A stretch of DNA of 64,000 nt from an uncultured Cohaesibacter sp. Its GTDB lineage: Bacteria > Pseudomonadota > Alphaproteobacteria > Rhizobiales > Cohaesibacteraceae. How positions within the stretch are numbered: position 1 is the first letter of the stretch; the number at the start of each line of letters is the position of its first letter. Location: contig NZ_OY782507.1 in the NCBI RefSeq assembly GCF_963677725.1, positions 868,001 through 932,000 on the forward strand, in the 5' to 3' direction. Shown here one piece after another: positions 1 through 8,033 of the stretch. The notes beneath the pieces are model-generated. The model did no database searches. It was not told the DNA's origin and saw nothing but the letters and a program-made list of their open reading frames with translations. The translations under genes and the position numbers were made by a program.

Positions 1-873
1 CAGATCACCTGCCAGCGCCTGATAATAATCATCACCTTTCCCCAAACCGAAGGCGACTGCGGCCTGCAGGTTTGGGGGTGTTGTAAAGGTTGTGAACTGG
101 TGCGCCTTGGCGACCGGATCGAGCAGATTGGCAGGGCCGGAAATATATCCAACTTTCCAACCAGTCAGGGAAAAGGTCTTGCCCGCGGAACCGATCCGCA
201 GGCAGCGCTCTTTCATGCCTTCAAGGCTCATCAGCGCGATATGGACCCGGTCATCAAACAGGATATGCTCATAGACCTCATCGCAAATGGCATAGGCGTC
301 GTGCTTTTTGACCAGTTCGGCGATCAACCCCAGTTCTTCGCGGTCAAACACTTTACCTGCCGGATTGTGGGGATTGTTCAGCAATATGGCTTTGGTCTTG
401 TCGCTGAAGGCAGCTTCCAGCGCGGCGCGATCAAGCTTCCATGCGGGCGGCACAAGGCGGATGCTTTTGACGTGCGCGCCTGCTCGCTCTGCCAGCGGCA
501 GATAGCAATCATAAAGCGGCTCGATCAGAATGACCTCATCCCCCGGCTCCACCAAGGCAGTCAAGCAATCGGATAACGCTTCCGTAGCCCCGGACGTGAC
601 CAGCACATTGATGGCTGGGTCCATTTCCAGATTGTAGAAGCGGCGATTCGCCTTTGCCACCGCCTCACGCAGAGACAGCAGACCGAGCATGGGTGGATAT
701 TGGTTCGGCCCTTCAATCAGCAGGTCTGCGGCTTTTTGCCGGATGTCGAGCGGCCCATCTTCATCAGGGAATCCCTGCCCCAGATTGATCGCGCCATGCT
801 GCATGGCCAGTCTGGACATGGTTTCGAAAATCGTGGTCGGCAAACCCGAATAGATGGAATTGGTCGGTTTCAT
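1..873 (-). CDS. Class I/II PLP-dependent aminotransferase, C-terminus outside window
   Basis: The frame reads leftward from an ATG at 873 and is still open at base 1, so the last part of the protein (about 95 residues if it has the usual 385-390) is missing. The visible 291 residues show the fold-type I aminotransferase pattern: an N-terminal INLGQGFPD-like segment, the cofactor-contact stretch NNPHNPAGKVF, and SAGKTFSLTGWKVG, whose Lys (about residue 232) should form the Schiff base with PLP. This resembles the kynurenine/methionine/glutamine-type aminotransferase group (YbdL-like) more than aspartate aminotransferases. A cytosolic transaminase is a safe call; the amino donor is not readable. 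It is divergent from the methyltransferase at 974. Confidence 0.88.
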   Translation of the reverse strand, partial: MKPTNSIYSGLPTTIFETMSRLAMQHGAINLGQGFPDEDGPLDIRQKAADLLIEGPNQYPPMLGLLSLREAVAKANRRFYNLEMDPAINVLVTSGATEALSDCLTALVEPGDEVILIEPLYDCYLPLAERAGAHVKSIRLVPPAWKLDRAALEAAFSDKTKAILLNNPHNPAGKVFDREELGLIAELVKKHDAYAICDEVYEHILFDDRVHIALMSLEGMKERCLRIGSAGKTFSLTGWKVGYISGPANLLDPVAKAHQFTTFTTPPNLQAAVAFGLGKGDDYYQALAGDL

Positions 874-973
874 AAAATCCTCCAGCGATCACCCAGCTTA
901 TGAAGGCGAGCCCTTGACGGGCAGACCATGAGGCCTACATGATTTCGATCCGGAAGAAAAGCCGGAGGTCCAG

Positions 974-1633
974 TTGGGGGAACGCATGCCAAAGATTGAA
1001 GATATCAAGGACGGCTATAGCCTTGAGGAACGCATTGCCTTTTTCGAGGCCGTCTATCAGCGGGCGGCAGGAGATCAGGCCGCCGTGCCTTGGACAACTG
1101 AAGATGCCAAGCCTGAAGTGCTGGACTGGCTCCAAGCCAATCCGGCCAAGCCGGGCGCGCGGGCTGTCGATGTTGCCTGTGGTCTTGGAGAAAATGCCGA
1201 AGCCCTCGCCAAGGCGGGCTATCAGACTCTTGCCTTTGATGTCAGCGCGGATGCGATTGATTGGGCGAAAAAGCGCTATCCCGACAGCGCGGTGGAGTAT
1301 CACGTCGCCGACATGTTTGATCTACCCGCCGACTTTGGCCAGTTCGATCTGGTGCATGAATGCTACACATTGCAATCTCTGCCGGATGCCATTCGGCAGC
1401 CTGCCTTTGCGGCAATTGCCGATTTGGTAAAGCCCGGAGGCACTTTGCTGGTCTATGCCCGCACGCGCCCCGACGGAAGCCAATGGGACACAGTCCCCTG
1501 GCCGGTGATGTTGGAAGAATTCAAGGCTTTTGAAGAGGCGGGGCTGAGTTTGGTCAGCGAGGTGCATTTTGATGCACCGGGGCGAAAAGGCATGATCCCG
1601 CATGCTTTTCTTGTCTATCGCAGGGAGAGGTAA
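974..1633 (+). CDS. Class I SAM-dependent methyltransferase
   Basis: A 219-residue protein with a Rossmann methyltransferase core. Motif I is AVDVACGLGENAEALAKAG (about residues 57-75), followed by an acidic ribose-binding loop (FDVSADAIDWAK) and a motif around FDLVHECYTLQSL. It is a small soluble enzyme whose substrate cannot be told; thiopurine/tellurite-type methyltransferases of this size are similar. The TTG at 974 has a GGAGG five bases upstream; the alternative ATG at 986 has only a G-rich run before it, so the N-terminus is uncertain by four residues. It stands alone, divergent from the aminotransferase. Confidence 0.8.
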   Translation: MGERMPKIEDIKDGYSLEERIAFFEAVYQRAAGDQAAVPWTTEDAKPEVLDWLQANPAKPGARAVDVACGLGENAEALAKAGYQTLAFDVSADAIDWAKKRYPDSAVEYHVADMFDLPADFGQFDLVHECYTLQSLPDAIRQPAFAAIADLVKPGGTLLVYARTRPDGSQWDTVPWPVMLEEFKAFEEAGLSLVSEVHFDAPGRKGMIPHAFLVYRRER

Positions 1634-1671
1634 CCCCTCCCCGCGCATTGGAAGATCAGACCGTCATTCCA

Positions 1672-1920
1672 TCAGGCACCCACCACGAAGTAGCGTCCAA
1701 TGCCATAGACATAGAGAAGACAGAAAACGATATTGATATATTTCAGCTGCCGTTCCGTATGCAGCCAAGCGCAATAGATCCAGATCAGGCAGAAGGGCAG
1801 ATTGATGAACATCGTGTAGGGATACCAGTCCTGCACGATGCCAATCGTGCTGACCACGCCCAGCATGAGTGCGAACCATTTGAGATGCTGTTCATAGTCG
1901 GACAAACGAAAACTTGTCAT
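1672..1920 (-). CDS. Small integral membrane protein, unknown function
   Basis: An 82-residue protein with about three hydrophobic segments (around residues 13-30, 36-52 and 58-78) and a charged N-terminus (MTSFRLSDYEQHLKWF). I do not name a function; it resembles the small alphaproteobacterial membrane proteins of unknown function (DUF6552-like) that carry YPYTMFINLPFCLIWIYCAW-type segments. It converges with the methyltransferase gene. The protein-like composition and conserved-looking aromatic residues favour a real gene, but no strong ribosome binding site is obvious. Confidence 0.6.
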   Translation of the reverse strand: MTSFRLSDYEQHLKWFALMLGVVSTIGIVQDWYPYTMFINLPFCLIWIYCAWLHTERQLKYINIVFCLLYVYGIGRYFVVGA

Positions 1921-2140
1921 TGGTCACCTATTCAATTGACGCATTTCCACGAGGCACGGCGGCAAGCCGAGACTGAGGACGCGTCCATTCAGCACACAGC
2001 CGATCATGTCAGATCGAGCTGAGAGCATAATTCCTGGTTTTTTGAAAAGGCGGCGCGCAATCCGTTTCCATGACGGATCGGCTAGGCCAAGGCCCAGAGT
2101 GGGTCGGGGAAAGCATAGCGATCCGGCGTCAAAATGCAAA

Positions 2141-2160
2141 CCGGGCTGTTTTTTGCCCGG
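2141..2160 (-). terminator. Weak intrinsic terminator after the LysR gene
   Basis: On the minus strand CCGGGC and GCCCGG (six base pairs, eight-base A-rich loop) are followed by TTTGCATTTT. It begins 24 bases past the LysR stop. The stem is short and the T-run is broken, so the call is tentative. Confidence 0.4.
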
Positions 2161-2183
2161 AATCGCTACGTGAAAAAACCGGT

Positions 2184-3059
2184 TCAGATCATGCGACGAT
2201 AGATTTTTGCAAGGGCGTCGATGGTCTTGCGAATGGCTGGTTCACGCAGCAGATCACGATTGACGAAAACATGTTCAGGTCTGGTCATGTCATCCAAAGT
2301 GCCGGAAAGATTGATCAGGTCCGGCTCGGCTTCTCCCATGAAGCGGGGCAATATGGCCAAGCCGACGCCCTCCTTCACCCCAGCCAGACAATCGGCAATG
2401 CAATTGTAGCGCAGACGGACCGATGCGGTGACATTGTCTTGCATCCAGAGACGCTCCTCCGGATACCATTTGGTATCGGTGCTGAACCCGATCCAAGGGG
2501 TGAGTGTCAAATGCTCTTCCAAACTGCGCTGGGGTAAAGTGGCGACCCAGCCCTTGTTGCCATAGATTGCATAGGACAGATCCCCCAGCTTGCGCATGAT
2601 CACCGTGTCCGTGTCAGGCAAACAGGTCCGTAATTGCAAGTCACTGGTGCGGTCAACCAAATTGAGATGCTGGTGGGCAGAATGAAATTCCAGTTCGATG
2701 TCCCCCACTGCCTCTAGCAGTTCGCTCAAGTGGCGATTGATGAATTGAACGCGCATGTCATCGACGGAGAGGCGGACTTTGCGCAGGCCCCGAGTGGACA
2801 GATTCGGCGTGACACGGGAGACCGCATCCGCTGCAATACGCATCTCTTCGGCATGGGGCAGCAGTGTCTCCCCGGCCCGGGTCAGCTTCAGGCCTTGCGG
2901 CGTACGATCAAACAGGCGGGCGCCAATGCCATCTTCCAGCTGGCGCAGGCGGCGGGACAATTGCGGTTGCGACAGGTTCAGGCGGCGGGCCGCACCGGTC
3001 ATAGATCCAGCAACGGCAGCAGCGTGAAAGAGCTGCATATCATCCCAGTTTAAATTCAT
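2184..3059 (-). CDS. LysR-family transcriptional regulator
   Basis: A 291-residue LysR-type regulator. The N-terminal winged helix-turn-helix is clear (WDDMQLFHAAAVAGSMTGAARRLNLSQPQLSRRLRQLEDGIGARLF, residues 5-50), followed by a linker helix and a periplasmic-binding-protein-like effector domain. The ATG at 3059 has an AGGGA eight bases upstream; a longer TTG form starting at 3089 has no ribosome site. It is divergent from the EamA transporter, the usual arrangement when a LysR protein controls its neighbour, so it may regulate that exporter (inference). The shared upstream region holds AT-rich sites but no operator I can assign. Confidence 0.88.
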   Translation of the reverse strand: MNLNWDDMQLFHAAAVAGSMTGAARRLNLSQPQLSRRLRQLEDGIGARLFDRTPQGLKLTRAGETLLPHAEEMRIAADAVSRVTPNLSTRGLRKVRLSVDDMRVQFINRHLSELLEAVGDIELEFHSAHQHLNLVDRTSDLQLRTCLPDTDTVIMRKLGDLSYAIYGNKGWVATLPQRSLEEHLTLTPWIGFSTDTKWYPEERLWMQDNVTASVRLRYNCIADCLAGVKEGVGLAILPRFMGEAEPDLINLSGTLDDMTRPEHVFVNRDLLREPAIRKTIDALAKIYRRMI

Positions 3060-3171
3060 TTTCGCATCCCTATCATTTACTTCATGCAAATCCGCATACC
3101 TATAATGTCAAATTGAAGACTGCAAATCCACCCTTTCCCCGATCATTGTCTGAGCTTAAGGCTCGGTGGGC

Positions 3172-3195
3172 AAAGGTAAAGGTAAAGGTAAAGGA
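3172..3195 (+). repeat. AAAGGT hexamer repeat ending in the ribosome binding site
   Basis: Nearly four copies of AAAGGT run directly into AAAGGAG, the Shine-Dalgarno sequence of the EamA gene that starts at 3206. If the frame is read through it encodes alternating Val-Lys, which is one reason to reject the longer TTG start at 3113. Confidence 0.6.
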
Positions 3196-3205
3196 GTGGC
3201 CGTAT

Positions 3206-4153
3206 ATGACTGGCATCGACAAGAATGTGATGAAGGCAATTGCCTTTTCATTGGTCGGAACGGCCTGCTTTACACCAATTTTCGCTGCGGGCAAGCTGAT
3301 GGGAGCGGACATCCCGATCCTGCTCATCGTCTTCATGCGGTTTTTGGGAGGTTTTGTGTCAACACTTGGCCTCGCCTTGGCCACGCGCACACCGATCAAG
3401 AGCCTCAAGGCCTCCAATCCGGCACCCCATGTCTTGCGGGCGATGCTCTCACTTAGTGGGGTTGGCACGACCATCTATGCAGCAGCCAATATGCGACTGG
3501 CCGATGCAACCGCGATTGGTCTGCTTGAAGGCTTGCTCATCATAGGCCTGGCAGCTTTGTTGCTAGGGGAAAGCGTGCGGTGGGCGCATTGGAGCGCGGG
3601 TGTCCTTTGCGCGGCCGGAGCCTATATCGTGCTGTTCGGGGATAGTGGTTTTTCGCTCGTCCTAACCACACAGGAATGGATAGGGGCAGCGGCAGCTTTG
3701 GCGGGGGCTGTCATTCTGGGACTGGAAGCTCTGGTGCTGAAGGTGGTGGCCCGTCGGGATTCAGCCTACAGCGTCATCCTGCATGTAACCGGAATCAGCT
3801 GTCTTCTGGTGCTGTTTCCTGCGACACACCTATTCATGACGTCTTCTCTCACCCTTGCCGATTTGGTCCCATTGCTGTGGATCGGACCGTTGGCAACCAT
3901 CGGTCAGCTCTTCAACATCAAGGCCTATCGTCTGGCGGATGTGTCCATTCTCGGTCCGATCAATTACAGCTGGATCCTGTTTGCCACGCTTCTGGGGTGG
4001 CTCGCATTTGAGGAAATACCAGGCTGGTTCACCATACTGGGCGCGTTGTTGATCCTGATTGGCGGAGCGAAGCTGGCGCGCATTCCTCCCATGCCCGCAG
4101 ATCCAAGCCGCTCGCTGTTGCGGTATTGGCCCGCGCGATTGCGCAAAAGCTGA
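3206..4153 (+). CDS. EamA/DMT-family transporter
   Basis: A 315-residue inner-membrane protein with ten hydrophobic segments in two five-helix halves, the EamA (drug/metabolite transporter) duplication. Typical pieces are the early FxxxFxAGKLMGADIPILLIVFMRFLGGF helix pair and a second-half helix ending LLGWLAFEEIPGW followed by LGALLILIGGAKLA, as in RhaT/YdcZ/RarD relatives. The ATG at 3206 sits nine bases after AAAGGAG; the upstream TTG at 3113 would add a low-complexity VKVKVK stretch. It is divergent from a LysR regulator. The substrate is not predictable; export of an amino acid or small metabolite is common in this family. Confidence 0.85.
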   Translation: MTGIDKNVMKAIAFSLVGTACFTPIFAAGKLMGADIPILLIVFMRFLGGFVSTLGLALATRTPIKSLKASNPAPHVLRAMLSLSGVGTTIYAAANMRLADATAIGLLEGLLIIGLAALLLGESVRWAHWSAGVLCAAGAYIVLFGDSGFSLVLTTQEWIGAAAALAGAVILGLEALVLKVVARRDSAYSVILHVTGISCLLVLFPATHLFMTSSLTLADLVPLLWIGPLATIGQLFNIKAYRLADVSILGPINYSWILFATLLGWLAFEEIPGWFTILGALLILIGGAKLARIPPMPADPSRSLLRYWPARLRKS

Positions 4154-4155
4154 CC

Positions 4156-4635
4156 TCAATTGCAGGCAGGCTCGTGGATATCGGACAGTGCGCTGAGCTG
4201 ATCCCCAAGGCCAAGCAATGGTTTCAAGCATTCGGGATGGCTCACAAGATCGGCCAATGTGTGAGAATCGAGCACCTTTAAAAAGGCATCCAAGGCATCC
4301 ATCAACAACAGGCGGAACTTGCATTCGTTAATCAGGGGACAGGTATTCGTTTCAACTGAAAAGCATTCAACGATCAACAGATTCTCTTCGGTCTGACGTA
4401 CGACTTCACCGACATTGATTTCGCTCGGATCCTTGGCGAGGCGAATCCCCCCATTGCGCCCACGGATGGCATGAATGGCACCGATATGGGTCAATCGTTG
4501 TGCTATCTTATTGATATGATGACCGGAAATATCATAGGCATCGGCAATTTCGGCCAGACGCACAGGCTGGTCAGGCTTCAGGGCGCAATACATCAGCAGC
4601 CGCATGGCATAGTTGGAATGCTGTGTTAGTCGCAT
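4156..4635 (-). CDS. Rrf2-family Fe-S transcriptional regulator (NsrR/RirA type)
   Basis: A 159-residue Rrf2 protein. A winged helix (MRLTQHSNYAMRLLMYCA... RGRNGGIRLA) is followed by three cysteines at 91, 99 and 105 (C-x7-C-x5-C), the cluster ligands of both NsrR (nitric oxide sensor) and RirA (iron sensor). INVGEVVRQTE is NsrR-like, while CPLxxxC recalls RirA, so the ligand sensed is open. The start at 4635 has GGGGAGG just upstream; the 4653 start is not needed. It is divergent from the TDT transporter-cydDC genes, suggesting that it controls them in response to nitrosative, oxidative or iron stress (inference). Confidence 0.85.
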   Translation of the reverse strand: MRLTQHSNYAMRLLMYCALKPDQPVRLAEIADAYDISGHHINKIAQRLTHIGAIHAIRGRNGGIRLAKDPSEINVGEVVRQTEENLLIVECFSVETNTCPLINECKFRLLLMDALDAFLKVLDSHTLADLVSHPECLKPLLGLGDQLSALSDIHEPACN

Positions 4636-4646
4636 AAAACCTCCCC

Positions 4647-4662
4647 AATGCATATGCGCATT
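4647..4662. promoter_or_regulatory. Inverted repeat, candidate Rrf2 operator
   Basis: AATGCATATGCGCATT has five-base perfect arms (AATGC/GCATT) around a six-base centre. It lies 12-27 bases upstream of the Rrf2 start, overlapping the Shine-Dalgarno region. Known NsrR sites contain AATGCATT-like half-sites, so autoregulation is plausible. Confidence 0.4.
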
Positions 4663-4934
4663 TTTCTTAGTATATTCGTTATTATACGGACTGTCTCACA
4701 GAGTACAAACATCTCAACAACCAACTCACTGAGCTGCTTCTCTAATTTTTACTGACATATCCGATTGTCTGTTGCAAAGCAAAATGCACTGCCACCCAAG
4801 CTAGCTAGAGACCGGGGTGACAAGCCCGGATGGCAGTGCCATCGTCTCTCCTCGTCGGAAAGCGATGATGGGTCGAAGTAAATTCATACTTTCGAATATT
4901 TTTAACTTTTTCCCGTGACCTAAGCGATCAGTTG

Positions 4935-4962
4935 TTGCAATCCTTTTAGCACTTAATATAAG
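4935..4962 (+). promoter_or_regulatory. Possible sigma-70 promoter of the TDT transporter
   Basis: TTGCAA (4935-4940) and TATAAG (4957-4962) are separated by 16 bases, and the ATG follows about 50 bases later. The match is reasonable but unproven. Confidence 0.35.
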
Positions 4963-5011
4963 AAGTATCAAGTTTACTTGTTTAAACTCCATCCATCCAT
5001 GGAGAGGCACA

Positions 5012-6025
5012 ATGACGCATACGGATAACAGCGAAACCAATCAACAGGCTGATAAGGCCAAAGCGGCACCATCAAAAGAAAGCTGGTTGGCACATTACCC
5101 CAATGCATTCTTTGCCATGGTGATGGGGCTTGCAGGCTTTACTCTGGCAACCGAACGGCTCGAAAAGAGCCTTGGGGCGGAACATGGTGTCAGTCTGATT
5201 CTATTGATCTGCACGATCCTTGTGTTTGTGGTGCTGTTGGCGATTTATGCGGTGAAAGCCTTGCGTCATCCCGACCAGATCGCCTGGGAATGGAATCACC
5301 CGGTCCGGATTTGCTTCTTTCCTGCCGCTTCCATCGGCATCATTCTGGTGGGCACGGCCATGATGCCTTTCTCTCATCCACTCGCCATGGCGATATGGTC
5401 GATCGGCGCAGGATTGCATTTGCTCGGCACTCTAGCGGTGCTGACCGCATGGATCGGCCACCGGACCTTTGAAACCCTGACCCTCAATCCGGCCTGGTTC
5501 ATTCCGGTGGTTGGCAACATCATTGTTCCGATTTCGGCGAGCCACTTTGGCCTGATGGAACTGGGATGGTTCTTTTTCTCGGCTGGCATTGTTTTCTGGA
5601 TTGTCCTGTTGACCCTTGTCTTTAACCGACTGGTCTTTCACAACCCCCTGCCTGAGCGTTTGTTGCCAACCTTGATGATCCTGATTGCTCCGCCTGCGGT
5701 TGGCTTTATCGCCTATGTCAGCATGACGGGGGGGCTCGATCCCTTCGCGCGGATTCTTTATAATATCGGGGTGCTGTTTCTGCTGATTGTCCTCACACAA
5801 TTGCCAAAACTGGCCAGAATTCCCTTCGCCATGTCGTGGTGGGCCTACAGCTTCCCGTTGGCTGCCTTGACCATCGCAACATTATTGTTTGCAGAAAAAG
5901 CGCAATCTGAGCTTCACCTCATTGCGGGCATTGGCCTTTTTGGTCTACTAATTCCAGTTATTGTCGGTCTGCTGTTCAGAACGGCAAAGGCCATAGCCAA
6001 TCGACAGATCTGTAAGCCCGAGTGA
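5012..6025 (+). CDS. TDT/SLAC1-family transporter (TehA-like)
   Basis: A 337-residue membrane protein with a hydrophilic N-terminus (about 25 residues) then ten hydrophobic helices. NAFFAMVMGLAGFTLA, WNHPVRICFFPAASIGIILVG and NPAWFIPVVGNIIVPISA are the characteristic segments of the tellurite-resistance/dicarboxylate transporter (TDT) group, which includes TehA and plant SLAC1 anion channels. The Phe-rich pore-lining pattern is conserved. The ATG has GAGAGG upstream. It sits 124 bases before cydD on the same strand and divergent from an Rrf2 Fe-S regulator; an anion channel or sulfite-type exporter in a stress-response operon is a reasonable guess. Confidence 0.85.
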   Translation: MTHTDNSETNQQADKAKAAPSKESWLAHYPNAFFAMVMGLAGFTLATERLEKSLGAEHGVSLILLICTILVFVVLLAIYAVKALRHPDQIAWEWNHPVRICFFPAASIGIILVGTAMMPFSHPLAMAIWSIGAGLHLLGTLAVLTAWIGHRTFETLTLNPAWFIPVVGNIIVPISASHFGLMELGWFFFSAGIVFWIVLLTLVFNRLVFHNPLPERLLPTLMILIAPPAVGFIAYVSMTGGLDPFARILYNIGVLFLLIVLTQLPKLARIPFAMSWWAYSFPLAALTIATLLFAEKAQSELHLIAGIGLFGLLIPVIVGLLFRTAKAIANRQICKPE

Positions 6026-6042
6026 TTTGGACCCCTGTCATC

Positions 6043-6059
6043 CATGGGATTATCCCATG
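6043..6059. repeat. Palindrome between TDT transporter and cydD
   Basis: CATGGGAT-T-ATCCCATG, eight-base perfect arms with one central base, lies 18 bases after the transporter stop. No T-run follows, so it is more likely an operator or an mRNA hairpin than a terminator. Confidence 0.45.
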
Positions 6060-6149
6060 ATTTGACAGATGACACTGGCAAATTGAAGACCAACAATTTG
6101 CCGGATCGGAGAGCTGCGATCTGTATGGGGAAGGATTGCAACTCGCTTG

Positions 6150-8033
6150 ATGACCAAGATACAAGCTGCTGAAGACCAGACCAAGCGGAGCAAAGCCCCG
6201 CAAAAAGGCAAAGCCAGAGGGCGGAAAGCAAAAAAGCCAGCGGACCAATGGCTGGCCTTCATTCTTTCACCATACGCTTCGCGCTTGTCGCGCAAGGCTT
6301 GGCTTGATGTTGCATCGGGCCTGATGGCCATACCTATTGCCTTTTTTCTCGCTTTTGGCATTGACGCTTTGATCGCTGACAAGGCCGGGCTTTCCGGCCT
6401 GCTTCCCTATGCTCTGGCTTTGTTTGCCTCGATTGCTTTACGCGCGTTTCTTGCCTATCTGGCGGGCCGGATTGGCCATCATGTGTCGAGCGCGGTGCGC
6501 CGGGATTTGCGCGGCCTTCTGGCTCTCCGGCTGGCCAATCAACCGCCGCTTGACAAGGATCGCATAGCTGCTGGTGAAGTTGCCGCTCTTGGTTCCGACG
6601 TGATTGAAGCGATCAATGATTATACCGCCCGCTATTTGTCGCTGAAGCGGCAACTGATCTTCATTCCGCTGGCGATTGTCATTGCTTCGGCCAGCATTTC
6701 ATGGACTGCGGCCTTGATCCTGCTGATCTGCGGCCAGTTGGTGCCGGTTTTCATGGCGATTGTCGGCATCCGCGCCAAGAAAGCTTCAGATGATCAGATT
6801 TCTGCTCTGTCAGACATGAGCAGCCGTTTTCTTGACCGGCTGTCGGGCATGACGACGCTGAAACTGTTTCGTGCCGTTGGGCGGACGCGGCAGGAATTTG
6901 ACACTCTGGCCTCGGATTATCGCAAAGCGACGATGCGCGTGCTGCGGATCGCCTTTCTGTCATCCGCAGCGCTTGAATTGTTTGCCGCGCTCGGCATTGC
7001 GCTGACGGCCATTTTCGTCGCCTATCATTATCTGGGCAGCATTGATTATGGCACCTATGGCGCGCCGATCACGCTGGGTACTGGTTTGTTTTTGCTGTTG
7101 CTGGCACCGGAATTCTTCTCCCCGTTGCGGGAATTCGCCGTTGCCTATCATGACAAGGCCACCGCTCAATCGGCAGCGGATCGCCTAAGCCAGATTCTGC
7201 CAATAGACTGGCTCTCGGCGCAGACGGCCTCAACCGACGCTGCTTTCCTGACCGATCTGGAGGCTGGTGTAAGCACGGAGGCGATCGATACGATCACCTT
7301 TGAGAATGCCAGCCTTGGCTATTTGGCGAACGAGCCGGCCATTTTGCAAGATGTCTCCTTCCATTTCAAAAAAGGCGAGAAAGTTGCCATTCTGGGGGCG
7401 TCAGGTTCTGGCAAGTCAACCATTTTGGGGGCTTTGTGTGGCTTTCTGCCACCTCTTGCGGGTCAATTGCTGATCAATGACCAGGTGATTGAAGCAGACC
7501 AGTGGGCAAAGCAGCGCAAAACGATTGGCTGGATTGGCCAGAGACCACACATATTTCATGGCTCGGTTTTGATGAATGTGCGACTGGCGGCTCCTGATGC
7601 CGATCGCGATGCGGTGCGCGGGGCTCTTGAAAAGGCCCATGGCGACCACTTTGTTACCCAGCTGCCGCGCGATCTTTTGACCATTTTGGGCGAAACGGGC
7701 TTTGGCATATCGGGAGGACAGGTTCGACGTCTGGCCATTGCCCGAGCGATGCTGAGCGAGGCCAGTCTTATTCTATGTGACGAACCAACCGCGGATCTGG
7801 ATGCCGGGACGGCGGCCCTGATCACCAATAGCCTGATGCAGATTGCCGAGGGGCGGCTGCTGGTGGTTGCGACTCACGACCGCTCGGTCGCCGAGCGCTG
7901 CGACCGGATACTCTACGTCCATCATGGAGGCGTGAAAGTCATTTCGCATGAAGAGTTGGCCGCGCTTGATGACGCTGCTCTGGCTGGAAACTCTGCCACC
8001 AGCCAAGCCAGCGCGCAGGAGGATGCATCATGA
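6150..8033 (+). CDS. cydD: Thiol reductant ABC exporter subunit CydD
   Basis: A 627-residue fused membrane-ATPase half-transporter. Six hydrophobic helices span about residues 40-330, then a nucleotide-binding domain with Walker A GASGSGKST (about 416), signature SGGQVRRLAIARAML (about 520) and Walker B LILCDEPTADLD (about 542). With CydC it forms the heterodimer that exports glutathione/cysteine to the periplasm and is needed to assemble cytochrome bd. The short form of the name rests on the adjacent cydC and the overall CydD pattern. ATG at 6150 is chosen over the TTG at 6147. Its stop overlaps the cydC start (ATGA). Confidence 0.92.
   Translation: MTKIQAAEDQTKRSKAPQKGKARGRKAKKPADQWLAFILSPYASRLSRKAWLDVASGLMAIPIAFFLAFGIDALIADKAGLSGLLPYALALFASIALRAFLAYLAGRIGHHVSSAVRRDLRGLLALRLANQPPLDKDRIAAGEVAALGSDVIEAINDYTARYLSLKRQLIFIPLAIVIASASISWTAALILLICGQLVPVFMAIVGIRAKKASDDQISALSDMSSRFLDRLSGMTTLKLFRAVGRTRQEFDTLASDYRKATMRVLRIAFLSSAALELFAALGIALTAIFVAYHYLGSIDYGTYGAPITLGTGLFLLLLAPEFFSPLREFAVAYHDKATAQSAADRLSQILPIDWLSAQTASTDAAFLTDLEAGVSTEAIDTITFENASLGYLANEPAILQDVSFHFKKGEKVAILGASGSGKSTILGALCGFLPPLAGQLLINDQVIEADQWAKQRKTIGWIGQRPHIFHGSVLMNVRLAAPDADRDAVRGALEKAHGDHFVTQLPRDLLTILGETGFGISGGQVRRLAIARAMLSEASLILCDEPTADLDAGTAALITNSLMQIAEGRLLVVATHDRSVAERCDRILYVHHGGVKVISHEELAALDDAALAGNSATSQASAQEDAS

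Larger units (their letters stand above)
4636..5011. other. Divergent control region between the Rrf2 regulator and the TDT transporter
   Basis: This 376-base AT-rich stretch holds no credible gene. It contains the inverted repeat at 4647-4662, the AT-rich sequence TATATTCGTTATTATAC just beyond it, and a possible promoter for the transporter at 4935-4962. A 240-base antisense frame (4801-5040) has no ribosome site or protein-like composition. Confidence 0.6.

Noticed and set aside
1924-2139. 71-codon minus-strand frame downstream of the LysR gene
   Set aside because: No ribosome site and no protein-like composition.
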